From: Rapana venosa | Taxonomy: Eukaryota; Mollusca; Gastropoda; Neogastropoda; Muricidae | Direction of reading: 5' to 3' | Length of the DNA stretch: 64,000 nt | Assembly: GCA_028751875.1 (NCBI GenBank) | Contig: CM054144.1 | Coordinates: 15,880,802-15,944,801, forward strand | Part shown: positions 40,361-52,225 of the stretch, in pieces | How the letters are laid out: each line of letters begins with the position of its first letter | Position numbering within the stretch: position 1 is the stretch's first letter | Position numbers and translations under genes: made by a program | The notes under the pieces: model-generated | What the model saw: only the letters and a program-made list of their open reading frames with translations | Told to the model about the DNA's origin: nothing | The model's database searches: none

Positions 40361-41320
40361 CCAGCTGTTTGCTTGTTTGTCGACTACACCATACCAAAGA
40401 AAGAATGTTGGAGATATTTTTTCACACACGTTCATGTTTTTTTCGTGTTTGACACTCTTCTTGGTTTTTTAATTTTTGTCTTTTTTGTTCTTTCTTTTAA
40501 TTATAAAGACCCCCCCCCCCCCTCCCAACACACACACACACAGGCACACACACACACGCTGGAAAGAAAAATGTATGAACATGAACAACATGTGTGTGAA
40601 CACATACATGAAACAACTCTTATTCAGTCACACATAAAAACGTCTGTATTTTTTTTATTACAGGTATGTATTACATGCCGGTATATATCACAAACAGGAA
40701 CTCAAGGTTTGAGCGGCGCACTGGGTAATGCAATGAGCAAGTACCCTACCTGCCCTGATGATTTCACAAAGCTGTATCCTCTGAACTTTACTTTTGGATG
40801 TGTACTCCTTTGCTCACTTTTGTGTGTGTGACAAAGTAGTTATAAAGGATAGATGTTAGTGCAATATTACTGACAAAAAAACCAAACAACATCAAAACAA
40901 CAACGAGAGACTTCTTCAAGGTGCTTTCCCACAGCCTGGTTTAATAAAAACATTAAGACAGGAAAAGCAAATCATCAACCAATGTGTCTTAACCAACTAC
41001 TTGTTCACGTCAAGATTCTACAGAAACTGGAACGACTAAAAAACAACAACCCCCAACAAAAACGGTCATAATTAAGTGTATGTTAATGCCAAAGACGCTT
41101 TTCCAAGATCATAGCAGTCTCTCTTAGTTTTACAGAATTCGATTAGATCTATTTTGTTTTGCTTAAACGATTTGAAAGTTTTACTTTGAAGCTCTGAAAA
41201 AATTCAAACCGAAACTGAATTCAGTACACACCAGATTTCAATCCAGCTAGGAACATAATCAGGTCGGAGTCGAGTCAACACGTAGAAAATTTAATTCGAA
41301 CAGAAATAAGCGCCAGTCCG
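39531..41320. other. Xlox intron with short repeats
   Basis: Family D-like junction (GATATGATGTCCAAAGACGA) at 39,739-39,775; GC-rich unique DNA at 40,060-40,330; (TG)n at 40,332-40,360; C run and (AC)n at 40,511-40,557. No exon recognised. Confidence 0.5.
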
Positions 41321-41720
41321 ACATGTGGGACCTTTCCCCTCCTTCCGCACCGGAGAAGGAGCTGAAGGTGTCAACAGTTCTTTGCCCCTGGGGCGATGGT
41401 CACTTTGATGGCAGGCCGCTGCGCTGAGGCAGACGACAGAATTATCGGCTGTTGCTGCCGACAATGGCCACTGTCCCTGCGCCCTGTGATCGTCTGCTCC
41501 TCAGGACGTCTCCAACAGGCAGTGCCATCTCAGCAGGATCTTTGAGGGGCGGGGACGGTGGTTGTAAAATCAACAGACTGCAGACCTAATCGTCTGCGTC
41601 ATTTGATTTGGCCGTGTGCCCAACACCCCTGGCTCTCTGTTCTGTTGTTTGTTTAACTCTGCTGTTTGAAGCCCTACCGAGGCCAGCTCTGTTTGAGGAG
41701 GCGTGTTTTCTTTAATGTAA
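41321..41720. other. GC-rich unique block, candidate conserved non-coding element
   Basis: A repeat-free block with GC content clearly above its flanks, for example GGCGATGGTCACTTTGATGG and CCTAATCGTCTGCGTCATTT. No reading frame with conserved features. A regulatory role is a guess from its position in the Xlox intron. Confidence 0.3.
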
Positions 41721-42209
41721 GCGTGTTTTAATGTTATTTACGTAAAACGGAATCAATTTTGCGTGCAAAAATGAACGCAAGAAATGAAGTGAACACTGAG
41801 CATATACAGTAAACCCTTTCAATAGCAAAAAATATATGTGCAGTTATGACTGATAAATCCGCGAAAATATATCAAAATGACTCCAGTGGATATGACCACA
41901 TAATTTTATAGCCTAAGAAACGTTATCTGCTGTTGACTTTTGGAATTATTTTGATAATCAAACAGCTCCAACCAGAAAAATGTTACAGAGCAGGAGTAGA
42001 ATGATGATAATGATTATGATGATGATGACATTAACAGATTTGATTTCCACAGGTTAATTGGCATGCCCTGTTCTCCTGTCTGTCTCCACCCTAAACAATT
42101 CTTACAATAGATTCAGTACCAAACGGTGATTAAACAGACATTAACGTATTTCTGGAGAGAGTGTGCCACACTTAATTTATTCCAATTTACTGATACAAGT
42201 AAGAAAACA

Positions 42210-42215
<6 letters not shown>

Positions 42216-42263
<48 letters not shown>
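42216..42263 (+). repeat. (GA)n microsatellite
   Basis: Uninterrupted AG/GA run. Similar runs are at 45,009-45,082, 45,931-45,957 and 47,040-47,071. Confidence 0.95.
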
Positions 42264-42267
<4 letters not shown>

Positions 42268-42604
42268 AAAAATGTTGACATATTCTATCGAGTAAAACAG
42301 ATATAATATACACAGTGTATACATTCTTTGTGCTTATTTACTGTTTCTAAATAACTGATAAAATTCTGGAAAATAGTCAATAGCTGGAAAGAATGATCGT
42401 AGTAAACGGTATGAACTGTCTTTATGTAGACTTGATGATTTTTAAACTTGATTTTTGTCAGTGATCACTGATTTCATTATCTCTCTTCTACTCTTCTCCC
42501 TCCTGGTCCTTTTGTTTCTTCATCTTTTTCATCTTATTCTCCTCATCATTATCATTACAGGGAAAGCTCTAATAAACCATACACCTATTCCCCTTGCTGA
42601 TCCA

Positions 42605-42700
42605 CTTGCAACAATAATTTATCCTTCAGTGCGCAATGCATTTTCGCTCAAATGACAGACAATAGTTGCTATCTGAGCGTTTGACGGAGAAGAAGAAAAT
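42605..42700 (+). mobile_element. SINE-like family C fragment
   Basis: GCGCAATGCATTTTCGCTCA, AATGACAGACAATAG and TCTGAGCGTTTGACGGAGAA, ending in GAAGAAGAAAA. Confidence 0.65.
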
Positions 42701-43079
42701 CTTGAGAGAGAGAGCAAGGCACACGCTTCTGTGGTCACTTATACAACTTCAAAGCGATGCTGGAAATGATCCAATAATAGTTCAGAATCTGCTCTTTCAT
42801 TTTCATCATAGACAATTGAATTTGATTTGGACTGTCTGAGCGTGACTTCAAAACCACACACCGGAATGGTAAAGGTTACCTGCATCCTCTTTCAAACTGA
42901 CCGAAGCGTATTATGAGTTGGTGTCAACGTTTTAGGCTAAACTCTACAGTAGTAGTTCTCTCTCCAGGCATGGAACAATCAAAGCTCAAGGTGATAATTC
43001 GATAATGAAAAGAAGAATAGAAGCATCCCTCCCTCTTCCTCTCCCTTGAGGAGCTAGATCCATCCTCTGCTTCACCACT

Positions 43080-43570
43080 TCCCCCCCCCCCCCCCCTCCT
43101 TATCCAACCCACAGCATCTTTACTTCTCTCTGCTGCCGCCCCTGAAGCCCCGCCCATCAAACAGCGGGGTGTAGTTACCACCCCGAGGTTTGAACGCAGG
43201 GCCCGAGCCGTCTGTTTGGTCACCCCAGGAGTGGAGAGAGGCCTGTAGCCCCGGGAGGTGTGAGGCGCGCGCCCAACGATCAGATAATGCCCTGCACCTC
43301 CCTCCCCCCTAATGGAGCGCAGAATGGACCACGGAGCATCTTCCTACCCCGCCCCTCTCCTCTTCTTGTCTTCTGCTTAAACCATCAATGTGAATGACCT
43401 CTGTGGCTGAACCCTGGCGGTCTGTTTTGAGGACAATGATTAACATAAAGGCTCTTCGGTTGTCTTCTGTCCGTCTGATTTGATGTCTGTCATTGTATAG
43501 TGTGTATGGGAGTGTGTGTGTGTGTGTGTGTGTGTGTGGTGCAGGCGCGCGCGCGTGTGTGGAATAATTA
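43080..43570. other. GC-rich intron DNA with C run and (TG)n
   Basis: C run 43,080-43,096; GC-rich block 43,130-43,330; (TG)n 43,515-43,537 followed by CGCGCGCGCG. No exon found. Confidence 0.5.
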
Positions 43571-44979
43571 GCGCAGCACATCTTTGCTTAGCTGTCTTAG
43601 GAAACTGTACAGTGCAATTTTTAAAAAGGGGATCAAACATTTGAAATTGAAGCTGGCTCGAGGCATTTTCACCCAACAATAACTCATACCTTTAAACTCG
43701 AATCTCTCATTGATTTATACAAGAAAGTAAAACACCAAAACTTTCACTGCACTTCTGTGGATCAATAGAAAGATTTTGACTATGTAGAGAGAAATGTTTC
43801 AACTGGACTAAACCAGCAAGATTCTTTATCAATGTTACTATGAATATGCATGGTAAACTCAACTTATGCATATATGTAGAGCCTATGTTAATTAACAGTA
43901 AAAGGTCTTATATTTGGAGTTAAAATTTGCTAAAACTGGAAAAATTTTTCAAGAATAAAAAGTTTCTCATGATAAAATAAAGTAGTGAGGTTTTCTTTTC
44001 GTAACAAAACAGCAAAAAAAAAAGAAAAAAAAGAAAAGCAAGAAGCAAAATTTGTCTACTAGTACTGTTTTACAACTGTACTGTTGCCTATTTTATTGTA
44101 TGACTGAGATTTGGTTTTATGACAATGTAGACTATTTTGAAACAGCTTGAATTACCGTTTTTAAAGCACTTACTTTGTCTGCCTTTGTTGATAACTTATT
44201 AGAAAAATTGGATTCTACCCTGTGGAAGGCCATGTCAGTGCTCGGATGATGGATTTTGGTGTAATATTGTACCTTATGATAGACAAGAAAATATTTCTCC
44301 CTAGTTATAATGATATTTGCTATTGAGATTGATATTTGATATTTACACCCTTTTCATTGACACAGGTTATGACTCTGGGGAAATCAGTGTTTTAACGGTA
44401 AAGGGGATTTTAGAAGAAATATTTGTATAATATTTGAAGCATCATCATCTGCTGATTAGTGTGCAGCACTTTTTAACAGCAGTGACTTCCAACAATTTTC
44501 AATAAGACTTTGGTTTTGAAAAGTATATTAATCTGTTATTTGATGTCTGTTTTCTATGACAGAGTTCGGACATAGTGGTCATAAACTCGAAATCGAGACA
44601 TAAAAGACCTCCACAAGAATAAAGAGTTTGTAAAATGTGATATGAAGATATATGTGATGAGTTTCATGTTGTGTCTGCATGCCCACCTTTGTGTGCGTGT
44701 TAGATTTGAAGTTAAAAAGAACAACCTAAATTTCACACAGAAATAGTGCTCCGCCAAGTTTTAATCTGTTCTGAAGCAACAGATCTGTAAAGATCGCATT
44801 GGTGAAGTTTTGTTCCAAAAGTGGTTAACTGTTATATCTTGCTGGATTTTGTCATGCCCTATTTCTTTATTGTTCTGTCCTTCTGATAATTTGCAGACAC
44901 ACAGTACTGTTTAGTATTTTGAAACTATGCCATGATACCATTACTATCATGCCTTAAAAAAGGTCAAAAGATTAAATGA

Positions 44980-45008
<29 letters not shown>
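43571..45008. other. AT-rich intron DNA, no feature seen
   Basis: Unique-looking, AT-rich, with many stop codons in all frames. (TG)n at 44,981-45,008 leads into (GA)n. Confidence 0.55.
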
Positions 45009-45063
<55 letters not shown>

Positions 45064-45282
45064 AGAGAGAGAGAGAGAGAGAACTTCATTAAAAAAAACA
45101 CACAACTAGCCCCCTACAGTGTGATCACTGCCTGTACTTAATGCTTTACATACGACTTTTCGGGGGCTTTGTTTCGTTCTCTCAATACTAACATACACAG
45201 CAAAGTCTCCACAGCTCTCAAATAATCGAAAGCCAAATATTCATTGTAGATAAATCCTAGAATCACTTGAAGTCCTTCAGGC

Positions 45283-45530
45283 AAATGTGTCAGGCAGTGA
45301 GAAGTTGAGGGGACTTAGCCACGCCACTTGTTTCCCTTGCCACTTGTTCCCCCTGCCAATGCACCATTATCCTATGGTGATAAACGCTCATAAATCTGTC
45401 TCCTGATTACCCTCCTTTGGCTAAGAGCTGTTGAAAATCCGACTGCTTCCCTTTCCCTTGCTACCAGAAGATATCAGTATGGCACTGACTGCTGTGTCAA
45501 CAGTTTTGCCGCTGTTGGCTTGTGTCAACA
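45283..45530 (+). repeat. Diverged duplicate element, copy 1
   Basis: Shares with 48,032-48,240, in the same order and at similar spacing: GTCAGGCA, TGAGAAGTTGRGGG, TGTTCC.CCTGCCAA, TGATAAAC, TAAATCTG and GCTGTGTCAAC. No SINE head is visible. Confidence 0.65.
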
Positions 45531-45920
45531 AGACTGGAAAGACCGAATAGAATAGCTGTCATCGTCAGGTCATAAAGAACAGCGAGAACGGCAGCGAAAA
45601 CGAACCCCCAACATATTATTACATTGTGAGCACAACAGAAAGAAAACACGATTCCGAACTAAAGACGTTATGATTTACTCTGAATGTTATAATCATTTTC
45701 ATCTCTTCTTTCAGAATGGGTGGTGAAAAATTGCATGCTTCAATACTGTGAGTGGTGGCAGATTCTTGGCTTTATAGAAATGGCAGTTAGTACCTCACAC
45801 AAACTATTTCCATAATTATGTAATAAAAACTATTTCCTTTCCATAATTACGTAATACAACATTATTTCCATAACTGTTAAGCCCTGAATACATAACATTG
45901 ATTATTAGCAACCATTTGGG

Positions 45921-45961
<41 letters not shown>

Positions 45962-46214
45962 ATTTCGGATGTAGGCCCTATTATGCACTTCTAAAGTAGC
46001 TTAAGCGCACTTTTCAAAAAGCTTTTGTCGCACTTGAAACGTGTGAGTTTGAACAAAACAAGCTTTAGAAGTAAGCTCAAACATGCTCTTATATTCTGAA
46101 AATATTCAAGTGTCAAATATGATCATATCGTTGTTGCTAAGTGCTGGCTATTCTTTTTTTAAAACTCTGACAAAGTTTTGTTTCAACTCTCTGCTTACAC
46201 CAGATCTGCCGATA

Positions 46215-46541
46215 GCATTTGAACGTAAACGTTGCCAAATGCTTGTTACCAGTTTCCTGTTTGAATTGAATACTACATTCAGTCACGGTAGCTTTTTCTG
46301 TATGAAACCTCGGCTGCCCTTCTCGGAGAGAGGGTCGCCACTAGTGCAGCGCCACCCATATTTTTTTGAAATCCTTGTTCCTGAATGTATGTTTTTCCAC
46401 GAGATTGGCCTTTTTCTACAGAATTGTGGTCAGTTACAGTTTTCTTGTTACTGCTAGTGCTTTTATCTCTCATTCGGAAGACTAATGCACAGAAGCTTTC
46501 TTGTCACTGTTAGTGCTTTCATCGTCTCATTCGGAAGACTG

Positions 46542-46578
<37 letters not shown>

Positions 46579-46705
46579 AACTACTACTACTACTACTACT
46601 ACCCACCTTTGTTCTAATGGATGGGGGATCAGTCTGAATTTTGACGAGAATCAACCCACGACCTTTATTTCCAAATGGGTGTGTTACCATTCGACTACCC
46701 ATCTA
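46215..46705 (-). mobile_element. SINE family B copy with (TAC)n insertion
   Basis: CTAGTGCAGCGCCACCCATA, CTTTTTCTACAGAATTGTGG and CTCATTCGGAAGACT (twice), (CTA)n at 46,531-46,602, and a head at CAACCCACGACC and CATTCGACTACCCATCTAGG. Confidence 0.7.
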
Positions 46706-47499
46706 GGCTACCTCGTCATTTTATGTTTGAAGTCTGAATGAAATATGTAATTCCTGTGAACAAATCGCAGTTGGTTTGATTCATTTATTTGATTTTTCTT
46801 TTTTTACCCTCTCCAGTCAACTGTTTGACGTTTATAAAAGACTAATGATATTCTAGTACTTCCAGAATTCATAAGTTTAATCAACCTTTTCTTTCAGTTT
46901 CTTAATAAGTTATGAAAATATCAAGTAGTTTAGACTGATAAGTACTTTTTGCACTAAAACAAAATTTATTGTTGTGTTTCGATGTATCACTACTCTCAGT
47001 CACATGCACGTCAATATCAGTCTGTGGAACAGAATATATCAGAGAGAGAGCGAGAGAGAGAGAGAGAGAGATGTGCTTTGTAGCTCAAGCCAGGACCACA
47101 CCATACCCAGACCCAAAGACTATTTTGGTTTTGTCAGAGAAAAGTGTTCTTGAAAGCTGGAGCAAATCTTCCACCAATGGACTGATTTTATCTTATAAAT
47201 ATCTCTTTCAAATTAGACTCATCAAAACAGATATTTATTAATTAAATGCAACATGATGTAAACAGAGAAAGACGGACCACGCAGGAATCTAAAAAGAAAA
47301 CCGTGTGTGTGTGTGTGTTTGCTTGCTGTAGTCATAACAAATTTCATTCACACTCTCTGTAGCTTTTTTGAACATAAATCCTTTTGATGTGAAAAAAAGG
47401 TACACAGTTGCACGATACAAGTGATAATCAGAGCCACCAACAAGATGAGGGCTTACAGCATGTCCTTTCCATCGTGACCCTCACGTACTATACCAAGAT

Positions 47500-47958
47500 G
47501 TAAACATTTTTAGCGGAGACTGACTTCTATGACTCATCATTTGACTTCTCCTCCGTAACTCCTTGAAGAGTCATTGGAGAATTGCACTGAAGTTTTCAGG
47601 CAGTGTGTCCCGGGCAAGCTAAATCTGGCGGAGCCCATCTCTCTCCAGGTAGCAATGTGCATGCTGGGTATGTTGGTATCACCCATCTCACCGGCCATAG
47701 CTGGCCTCTTCTTTTATGAAAAGTGGATAAGTTTTTAACACGTGTGCAAGATGTTTTGCGTGCGCTCGCACCCGGAACATAAGTCTAGGGTCTCATCTGA
47801 AGGATGTTTCGGGTGTGTGGAGTCAGTACCAAGGTTAACTCCCGGGGGAAAAGACCTCCTCAAAACGGACACGTCACTGGAGGTTCGAACCCGAGCCATC
47901 AGTTACCGTCAGACCACGGGTTCTTCTCTAATCACTAGGCTATTCCGCACCCCCATTG
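47500..47958 (-). mobile_element. SINE family F, full-length
   Basis: Head on the right: GGTTCGAACCCGAG (a near-perfect B box) and TAATCACTAGGCTATTCCGC (A box). Body CTCCTTGAAGAGTCATTGGA, GTCCCGGGCAAGCTAAATCT and ATGAAAAGTGGATAAGTTTT. Shares the middle (GTGTGCAAGATGTTTTGCGT) with family A. A C run follows at 47,969. Confidence 0.75.
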
Positions 47959-47968
47959 TAGAGTAACC

Positions 47969-47992
47969 CCCCCCCCCCCCCCCCCCCCCACC
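47969..47992 (+). repeat. Poly-C run
   Basis: More than 20 consecutive C with one A. Confidence 0.9.
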
Positions 47993-48031
47993 CCATCCAG
48001 CAATACTATAAACTCCGTGCTGTTGTTGCAT

Positions 48032-48240
48032 CTGTCAGGCAGGCAATGAGAAGTTGGGGGTGATCTACCCGTTTGTTCCACCTGCCAAAGGACGGCTACC
48101 CCACGCTGATAAACAGCCCTAAATCTGGATCTACCCCGTCGGCAGCTAACTTCACCCACCCACCCTCCAGTTATCAGGAAAAACACCCGGCTTTCCTGTC
48201 TTTGTGAACATAACTTGCTGTACGGCTGTGTCAACCCCAG
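48032..48240 (+). repeat. Diverged duplicate element, copy 2
   Basis: Second member of the pair with 45,283-45,530. GTCAGGCAGGCAATGAGAAG, TTGTTCCACCTGCCAAAG, CGCTGATAAACAGCCCTAAA and GGCTGTGTCAACCCC line up with copy 1 at about the same spacing. Confidence 0.65.
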
Positions 48241-48356
48241 TTTACTACTTTTCTTTTTCTTTTCTTTTCCTTTCTTTTCTTTCTTTTTTAAAAGGTGCTA
48301 CCAGTTGGGGGAGTGTTTCTTAAATTGGTTCAACCTGTCGATACGTTTTTTTTTTT

Positions 48357-48425
48357 GGTGGGGTGGGGTGGAAGGGGGGGGGGGGGGGGGGGGGGGGGGG
48401 AGAAGGGGGGAGGTTAGGGGTTGGG
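48357..48425 (+). repeat. Poly-G tract
   Basis: About 50 G with few interruptions (GGGGTGGGGTGGAAGGGG then pure G). Confidence 0.92.
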
Positions 48426-48504
48426 GTCGGGTGGGGAAGATTGGGTACTTTTTTTTTATAATGTAGGCTAACTGTATGAAGTTGTTGCTGTCACAAGTGG
48501 TAAT

Positions 48505-48801
48505 GATAGTAGTAGTAGTAGTAGTAGTAGTAGAAGTAGTAGTAGTAGTAGCAACAGTAGTTGTAGTAGAAATAGTAGTAGTGATAGTAGTAGTAGTAGT
48601 ATAGTAGCAGCAACACCAGCATTAGTAGTAGTAGTAATAGTAATAATAATAATAATAATAATATATGGAATTTATATAGCGCTGAATCTTGTAAAAAACA
48701 AACAAATCGAAGCGCTTGCACTCAATCATTTACAGGCATGCAACTCTCCTTAAACATAATGAGAAATCCATGCGCGCGCACTACGCACGCACACGCACGC
48801 A

Positions 48802-48882
<81 letters not shown>

Positions 48883-49172
48883 CAACACTTAGACGGTGAA
48901 AGATGCTGTTGAAAATTTGGGACAGATATGTGGGGGGAAAGTCTCAGGTAGGAAATAAGTGTGTTTTGAGGCTGGATTTGAAGGAATCAAGTGAAGGCTT
49001 TTGACGAAGTGAAAGAGGGAGGTCATTCCAGGTGGATGGACCAGAAACAGAGAAGGAGCGACGGCCAACAGTGGTTTGTTTGAATCTGGGTGTTCGAAAG
49101 CACAAAGTATCTGCGGCTGAACGAAGGGAACGGGATGGAGTGTACAGTAGTAGTAGCAGTAGAAGTAGTAGT

Positions 49173-49216
<44 letters not shown>

Positions 49217-49270
49217 AGTAGTAGTAGTAGTAGTAGTAGTAGTAGCAGTAGTAGTAGTAGAAGTGTAAGT
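48505..49270 (-). mobile_element. ATT-tailed dispersed element with flanking microsatellites
   Basis: (TAG)n 48,507-48,640; reverse complement of TTCAGCGCTATATAAATTCC; an (AC)n insertion 48,791-48,878; then a unique body (GAGGTCATTCCAGGTGGATG, GAGAAGGAGCGACGGCCAAC, CGGCTGAACGAAGGGAACGG) and (TAG)n/(CAG)n 49,145-49,263. The body suggests that the short ATT-tailed elements elsewhere are 3' ends of a longer family. Confidence 0.65.
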
Positions 49271-49844
49271 TGTTCTGCTCCTTTCACTGCCAACAGAAAA
49301 AAGTTACCGTCAAGGATCTGTTGTCTGTCCATCAAACTTTGATGTGTAAGAGATAGCAGTTAACAACAAAAAACAAACAAAAAAAAAGTAAAGAAAATCA
49401 GCATAGCCCTACTATCATGGATAAAATTTCTTTAAAAACAAACTAACAAACAAAACAAACAACAAAAAACCACATCCCACGTATATTTATTTACAATTGC
49501 GCAAATTACTATCCTTGTCTCCGTCTTTGTCTATCTCTGTCTCTGTGTATCTCAAGTCTGTCTGTCTCTCGTTTGAGTTTGGTACTTTCTGCATTGTATT
49601 GTTTCGTAAACTATTTGCATTTCTATTACAGTTTATCGTCTTCTCTCTGTTGTTTCGAAAGAGTTGCTTTGTACAGAGTTGGTTTGTGTTCATATAACAT
49701 ATTTTCTCGGAGTAAAGTTACGGCTGCTAACCCCCGTGGAAATTATAATGTAAGGCGTTCTCCTTTCGTCCTTTCTGTCTTTGTGTATTTCGTTTTCTTT
49801 TTCGTTTTTAAAGCTGTCTACATGTATTATCGTATTTACCAGTG

Positions 49845-50100
49845 AGGGTGGCTCTTTCTACAGAATCTTAACAGAGAGAGCTGTCTTCTTTTGTACGGGT
49901 TCTTCAACACACCTCTTCTTTGGCAGCTGTCAGTCTGGGAAGACTTTGGAGTTTCCCTCTAGGTGTTAGGCCCAATTCTGGTGCAGCGTCGGTTGTGGCT
50001 GGCCAGTCTGACACACGCTAAATGCCTATTATGTACTGAATCTCGAATTAACTTTAGTCTTACCCGAAAGACCAGTATCCGGAATCAAGGAAGCATGGAA
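49845..50100 (-). mobile_element. SINE family B fragment, diverged
   Basis: GGTGGCTCTTTCTACAGAAT, ACAGAGAGAGCTGTC, TACGGGTTCTTCAACACACC, and a diverged right part. Confidence 0.5.
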
Positions 50101-50369
50101 TGGGGAATAAAAAGCTTCTGGCTTCAGAGGAGAGTCACACCACAGAGTTCTCTGACTGTAGATAAAAAAAATGTCCAGCCCTTTTAAGTTTAACGGAAAA
50201 CCCTAATTGATTAAGTAGATGCATACATGAAAGGACCCCAAGTCACAGACGACATCAGTTCAATAGGTATCCCATTCCTGGACAGAATCGAGGTTCACCC
50301 GTGTGGGTAGGCCAGACTCAGAGGTTACCCCAATGCTTTGGATAGGTTGCCAACATTGTGATTCAGGAA

Positions 50370-50635
50370 GTTTTGTCTTTATTCATTTTTGTCATCCGTT
50401 TCTACCGACACGAAATTGCCTACTCTTCCGAAAGGCGGAACGGGTTTTTAACGTGTGTGCAAGATGTTCTGAGTGCATTCGTACACGGGGCCTCGGTTTC
50501 TTGTTTCATCCGGACTTTGACATTCATTTCGATGTTCTCGTCAAACGGGGAAGAAAGGGCAAGGTCGGGAATTGAACCCAGAATCTCAAGGTTTACTTGT
50601 TAGGTAGATGGGCGTCTTAACCGTCCTGCTTTCTT
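50370..50635 (-). mobile_element. SINE family A copy
   Basis: TTTTGTCATCCGTTTCTACC, CCGAAAGGCGGAACGGGTTT and GCAAGATGTTCTGAGTGCAT, then GTTTCATCCGG and a head with GGAATTGAACCCAGAATCTC (B box) to CTTAACCGTCCTGC. Confidence 0.7.
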
Positions 50636-50769
50636 CCTTCTTAATCTAACTGATCAAAATGCAGACAAAGATAATATGAAAAGTCGATCTATCTACATTT
50701 TGTAAAATACCGTTCGTTTTTGCTTTGCTATGTTCCGTTTTGTTTTGTTTTGTTTTGTTTTCCGTTCCT

Positions 50770-50895
50770 GGGATAGGGCTCCGAGGTTCATCAATGGTGA
50801 GATTTTGGCGTATGCGAGTGTTTTTGCCACCATTTAAGGTAGCCACATGTCGACTTCGGAGATGATGTCTAAACACGACACCAGTGTACATGTGG
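50770..50895 (-). mobile_element. SINE family D tail fragment
   Basis: GCTCCGAGGTTCATCAATGG, GAGATTTTGGCGTATGCGAG and AAGGTAGCCACATGTCGACT, then ACGACACCAGTGTACATG. Confidence 0.75.
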
Positions 50896-50964
50896 GTTGT
50901 ACGTTTGTTTGTTTGGTGTTTTTTGTTTTTGGTGGTTGGGGGTGGGGGGTATAACTGTTCTTAC

Positions 50965-51213
50965 CAGCCTACTCTTCCGAAAGGCAGAACGGGTTTTAAC
51001 GTGTGCGCAAAATTTGCGTGCGTTCGCATACGGGACCTCTGTTTATAGTCTCATCCGGAAGGACTTTCGGGGGAGTGGGGTTAGTACTGATGTTAACTCC
51101 AGGATAAAAAAAAATCCTTTGAACGGGCGTCTCGGTAGTGGCTCGAATCCGGGCTCGATCCTGGGACCGTAAAATCGTGAGCGCAGCACTCTAACCACTA
51201 GTGTATCCCGCCT
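50965..51213 (-). mobile_element. SINE family A copy with head
   Basis: CCTACTCTTCCGAAAGGCAG, GTTTATAGTCTCATCCGGAA, GATGTTAACTCCAGGATAAA, CTCGAATCCGGGCTCG (B box) and CTCTAACCACTAGTGTATCC (A box). Confidence 0.8.
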
Positions 51214-51345
51214 CTTTTAAGCCCCTGTATGATAATGGAGATATTTCTAGAAACAACCTTCAACAAATCATTGATTTTTAAACGAAAACTTTCGGTTGGA
51301 AAGTGCTGCATTAACATCTGCTGGAAAAACAATGGTACTTGTTTT

Positions 51346-51377
51346 GCTGCTGCTGCTGCTGCTCCTCCTCCTCCTAA

Positions 51378-51465
<88 letters not shown>

Positions 51466-51600
51466 CATCCATCCATCCATCATCCATCCATCATCCATCC
51501 ATCCATCCATCCATCCATCCATCCATCCATCCATCCATCCATCCATCCATCCATCCATCCATCCATCCATCCATCCATCCATCCATCCATCCATCCATCC

Positions 51601-51673
<73 letters not shown>
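51346..51673 (+). repeat. Compound (GCT)n(TCC)n(TCTA)n(TCCA)n(TCTA)n
   Basis: (GCT)n at 51,348-51,364, then (ATCT)n, a central (ATCC)n block of about 140 bp, and (ATCT)n again. The Ile-Tyr-Leu-Ser and Ile-His-Pro-Ser reading frames come from these repeats. Confidence 0.95.
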
Positions 51674-51823
51674 ATTCTTTTATTCTTTTATTTCGAAGAT
51701 AATGGAATAAGCTCTCATGTGCTTTTTTGCATTGATGTTAACTCCAAAGGAAAAATCCTCTTGAACGAGATTCGAGCCCGGGTCAGTAGATCACGAATAC
51801 ATCACTCTAACTACTAGGTTATC
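51674..51823 (-). mobile_element. SINE family A copy with internal deletion
   Basis: TTCGAAGATAATGGAATAAG and CTCATGTGCTTTTTT jump directly to GATGTTAACTCCAAAGGAAA, ATTCGAGCCCGGGTC and CTCTAACTACTAGG. The middle is missing. Confidence 0.75.
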
Positions 51824-51834
51824 TACTACTACTA

Positions 51835-51910
<76 letters not shown>

Positions 51911-52225
51911 ACTACTACTACTACTACAGACAACAACAACCACTACTACTTCTCCTCCTCCTCCTACTAATGTTGCTGCTACTTCTGCTGCCGCTGCTGC
52001 TGTTGCTGCTACTTCTGTTTCTGCTACTCCTGCTGCTACTACTGCTGCTGCTGCTACTCCTACTACAGACAACAACAACAACAACTACTACTACTACTTC
52101 TCCTCCTCCTACTAATGTTGTTGTGGCTGCTGCTGCTACTACTACAGACAACAACAACTACTGCTACTTCTCCTCCTACTACTACTAATGTTGCTACTGC
52201 TGCTGATGCTCCTCCTCCTCCTGCT
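51824..52225 (+). repeat. (TAC)n/(TGC)n/(CAA)n trinucleotide region
   Basis: Compound trinucleotide repeats with a higher-order unit (ACAGACAACAACAAC...CTACTACT...CTCCTCCT) seen three times. Strongly Leu/Thr or Ser/Val-coding on either strand, but not a gene. Confidence 0.9.

Noticed and set aside
51229..51817. Ile/Tyr/Leu/Ser and Ile/His/Pro/Ser frames
   Set aside because: Translations of tetranucleotide repeats.
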